In this document: piece after piece, positions 63,326 to 64,000 of the stretch | How the letters are laid out: the number at the start of each line of letters is the position of its first letter | Position numbering within the stretch: position 1 is the first letter of the stretch | NCBI RefSeq assembly: GCF_007005445.1 | Contig: NZ_CP041387.1 | Span: 2,480,001-2,544,000 of the forward strand | Length of the DNA: 64,000 nucleotides | Origin: Rhodopseudomonas palustris | GTDB lineage: Bacteria > Pseudomonadota > Alphaproteobacteria > Rhizobiales > Xanthobacteraceae | Direction of reading: 5' to 3' | Translations under genes and position numbers: made by a program | Notes under the pieces: model-generated | The model's input: the letters and a program-made list of their open reading frames with translations, nothing else | Told to the model about the DNA's origin: nothing | Databases searched by the model: none

Positions 63326-64000
63326 TCAGGCGGCGTCGCGGCGCGGACGGGACGAACCGCCACCATCGCCTTCGGCCATGCGCTTGTCCTGGGCCATCGG
63401 ATCGTGCTCGAGGATCTCGCCCTTGAAGATCCAGACCTTGACGCCGCAGGTGCCGAAGGTCGTGAACGCGGTCGCGACGCCGTAATCGATGTCGGCGCGC
63501 AGGGTGTGCAGCGGCACGCGACCTTCGCGGTACCACTCCATACGGGCGATTTCGGCACCGCCGAGACGGCCCGAGCAGTTGATCCGGATGCCCTCGGCGC
63601 CGAGACGCATCGCCGACTGCACCGCCCGCTTCATCGCGCGGCGGAACGCGACGCGGCGTTCGAGCTGCTGGGCGATCGACTCGGCGACCAGGGTCGCGTC
63701 GAGCTCGGGCTTACGGATCTCGACGATGTTGATCACCACGTCGGACGAGGTGATGTCGGCGACCTTCTTGCGCAGCTTGTCGATGTCGGCGCCCTTCTTG
63801 CCGATCACCACGCCGGGACGCGCCGAATGAATCGTCACGCGGCACTTCTTGTGCGGACGCTCGATCACGATGCGCGCAACCGCCGCCTGCTTCAGTTCCT
63901 TGTGCAGGATCTCGCGGATCTTGACGTCCTCGTGCAGCAGCTTGCCGTACTCGTTCTTGCCGGCGAACCAACGGGAATCCCACGTCCGGTTGATACCCAG
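63326..64000 (-). CDS. rpsC: Ribosomal protein S3 (5' end cut by window)
   Basis: A 30S head protein with helicase activity. The frame is open to base 64000 and reads [20 protein letters not shown] before the apparent internal ATG at 63868, so the real start is beyond the window by about ten codons. The KH domain ([20 protein letters not shown]) and C-terminal domain ([20 protein letters not shown]) are intact. The tail ends [14 protein letters not shown]. Confidence 0.97.
   Translation of the reverse strand: MGINRTWDSRWFAGKNEYGKLLHEDVKIREILHKELKQAAVARIVIERPHKKCRVTIHSARPGVVIGKKGADIDKLRKKVADITSSDVVINIVEIRKPELDATLVAESIAQQLERRVAFRRAMKRAVQSAMRLGAEGIRINCSGRLGGAEIARMEWYREGRVPLHTLRADIDYGVATAFTTFGTCGVKVWIFKGEILEHDPMAQDKRMAEGDGGGSSRPRRDAA

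Overview
The window is about 64 kb of a GC-rich alphaproteobacterial chromosome. Gene content and style point to Bradyrhizobiaceae (Nitrobacteraceae), most like Rhodopseudomonas palustris. The evidence is the alpha-type secY-adk-rpsM-rpsK-rpoA-rplQ order, a fused aerobic-type indolepyruvate ferredoxin oxidoreductase, an ATP12 chaperone, a GrlR-like protein, and many short palindromic intergenic repeats of the kind found in this family. The assignment is an inference, because no 16S rRNA gene lies in the window.

Layout. 1-6.9 kb: 5'-truncated photolyase, lysine/alanine-rich histone-H1-like protein, EamA transporter, secreted ClpP-like protein, tRNA-Arg(TCG), methyl-accepting chemotaxis protein, GrlR-like protein. 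7-20.3 kb, all on the minus strand: a two-PAS sensor kinase, a quinohaemoprotein alcohol dehydrogenase, a NUDIX hydrolase, a DapA-like aldolase, a MaoC-type enoyl-CoA hydratase, a DUF35 protein with its SCP2-type thiolase, and the indolepyruvate ferredoxin oxidoreductase. Together these look like a CoA-thioester catabolic locus. 20.6-30.3 kb: small exported proteins, a DUF1295 membrane protein, a formate/nitrite transporter followed by a PP2C-phosphatase/Ser-Thr-kinase fusion, a lipase-like hydrolase, an SDR-type epimerase and pccB. 30.5-36 kb: DUF4260 protein, a FliK-like/FlhB-C-domain pair, ATP12, a small proline-rich exported protein, and a RluA-family pseudouridine synthase with a long basic N-terminal arm.

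36.3-39.2 kb is the accessory part: an AT-rich membrane/coiled-coil gene unlike its surroundings, then a VapBC/FitAB toxin-antitoxin operon bracketed by two copies of a ~145-bp repeat, then an HXXEE membrane protein. 39.7-52.2 kb: OmpA-like protein, nitroreductase, a hybrid histidine kinase split by an apparent 1-nt frameshift, YjbQ, a GGDEF-EAL protein, RarA, a Deg-type protease, and a divergent HxlR regulator/quinone-reductase pair followed by an SDR.

52.5-64 kb is the distal S10-spc-alpha ribosomal operon on the minus strand, from rpsC (cut by the window edge) to rplQ. It contains secY, adk and rpoA. The adk product carries a ~185-residue Lys/Ala-rich histone-like tail, the most unusual protein architecture in the window. 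A stable UUCG-loop hairpin lies just after rpoA.

No CRISPR array, insertion sequence, prophage or rRNA gene was found.
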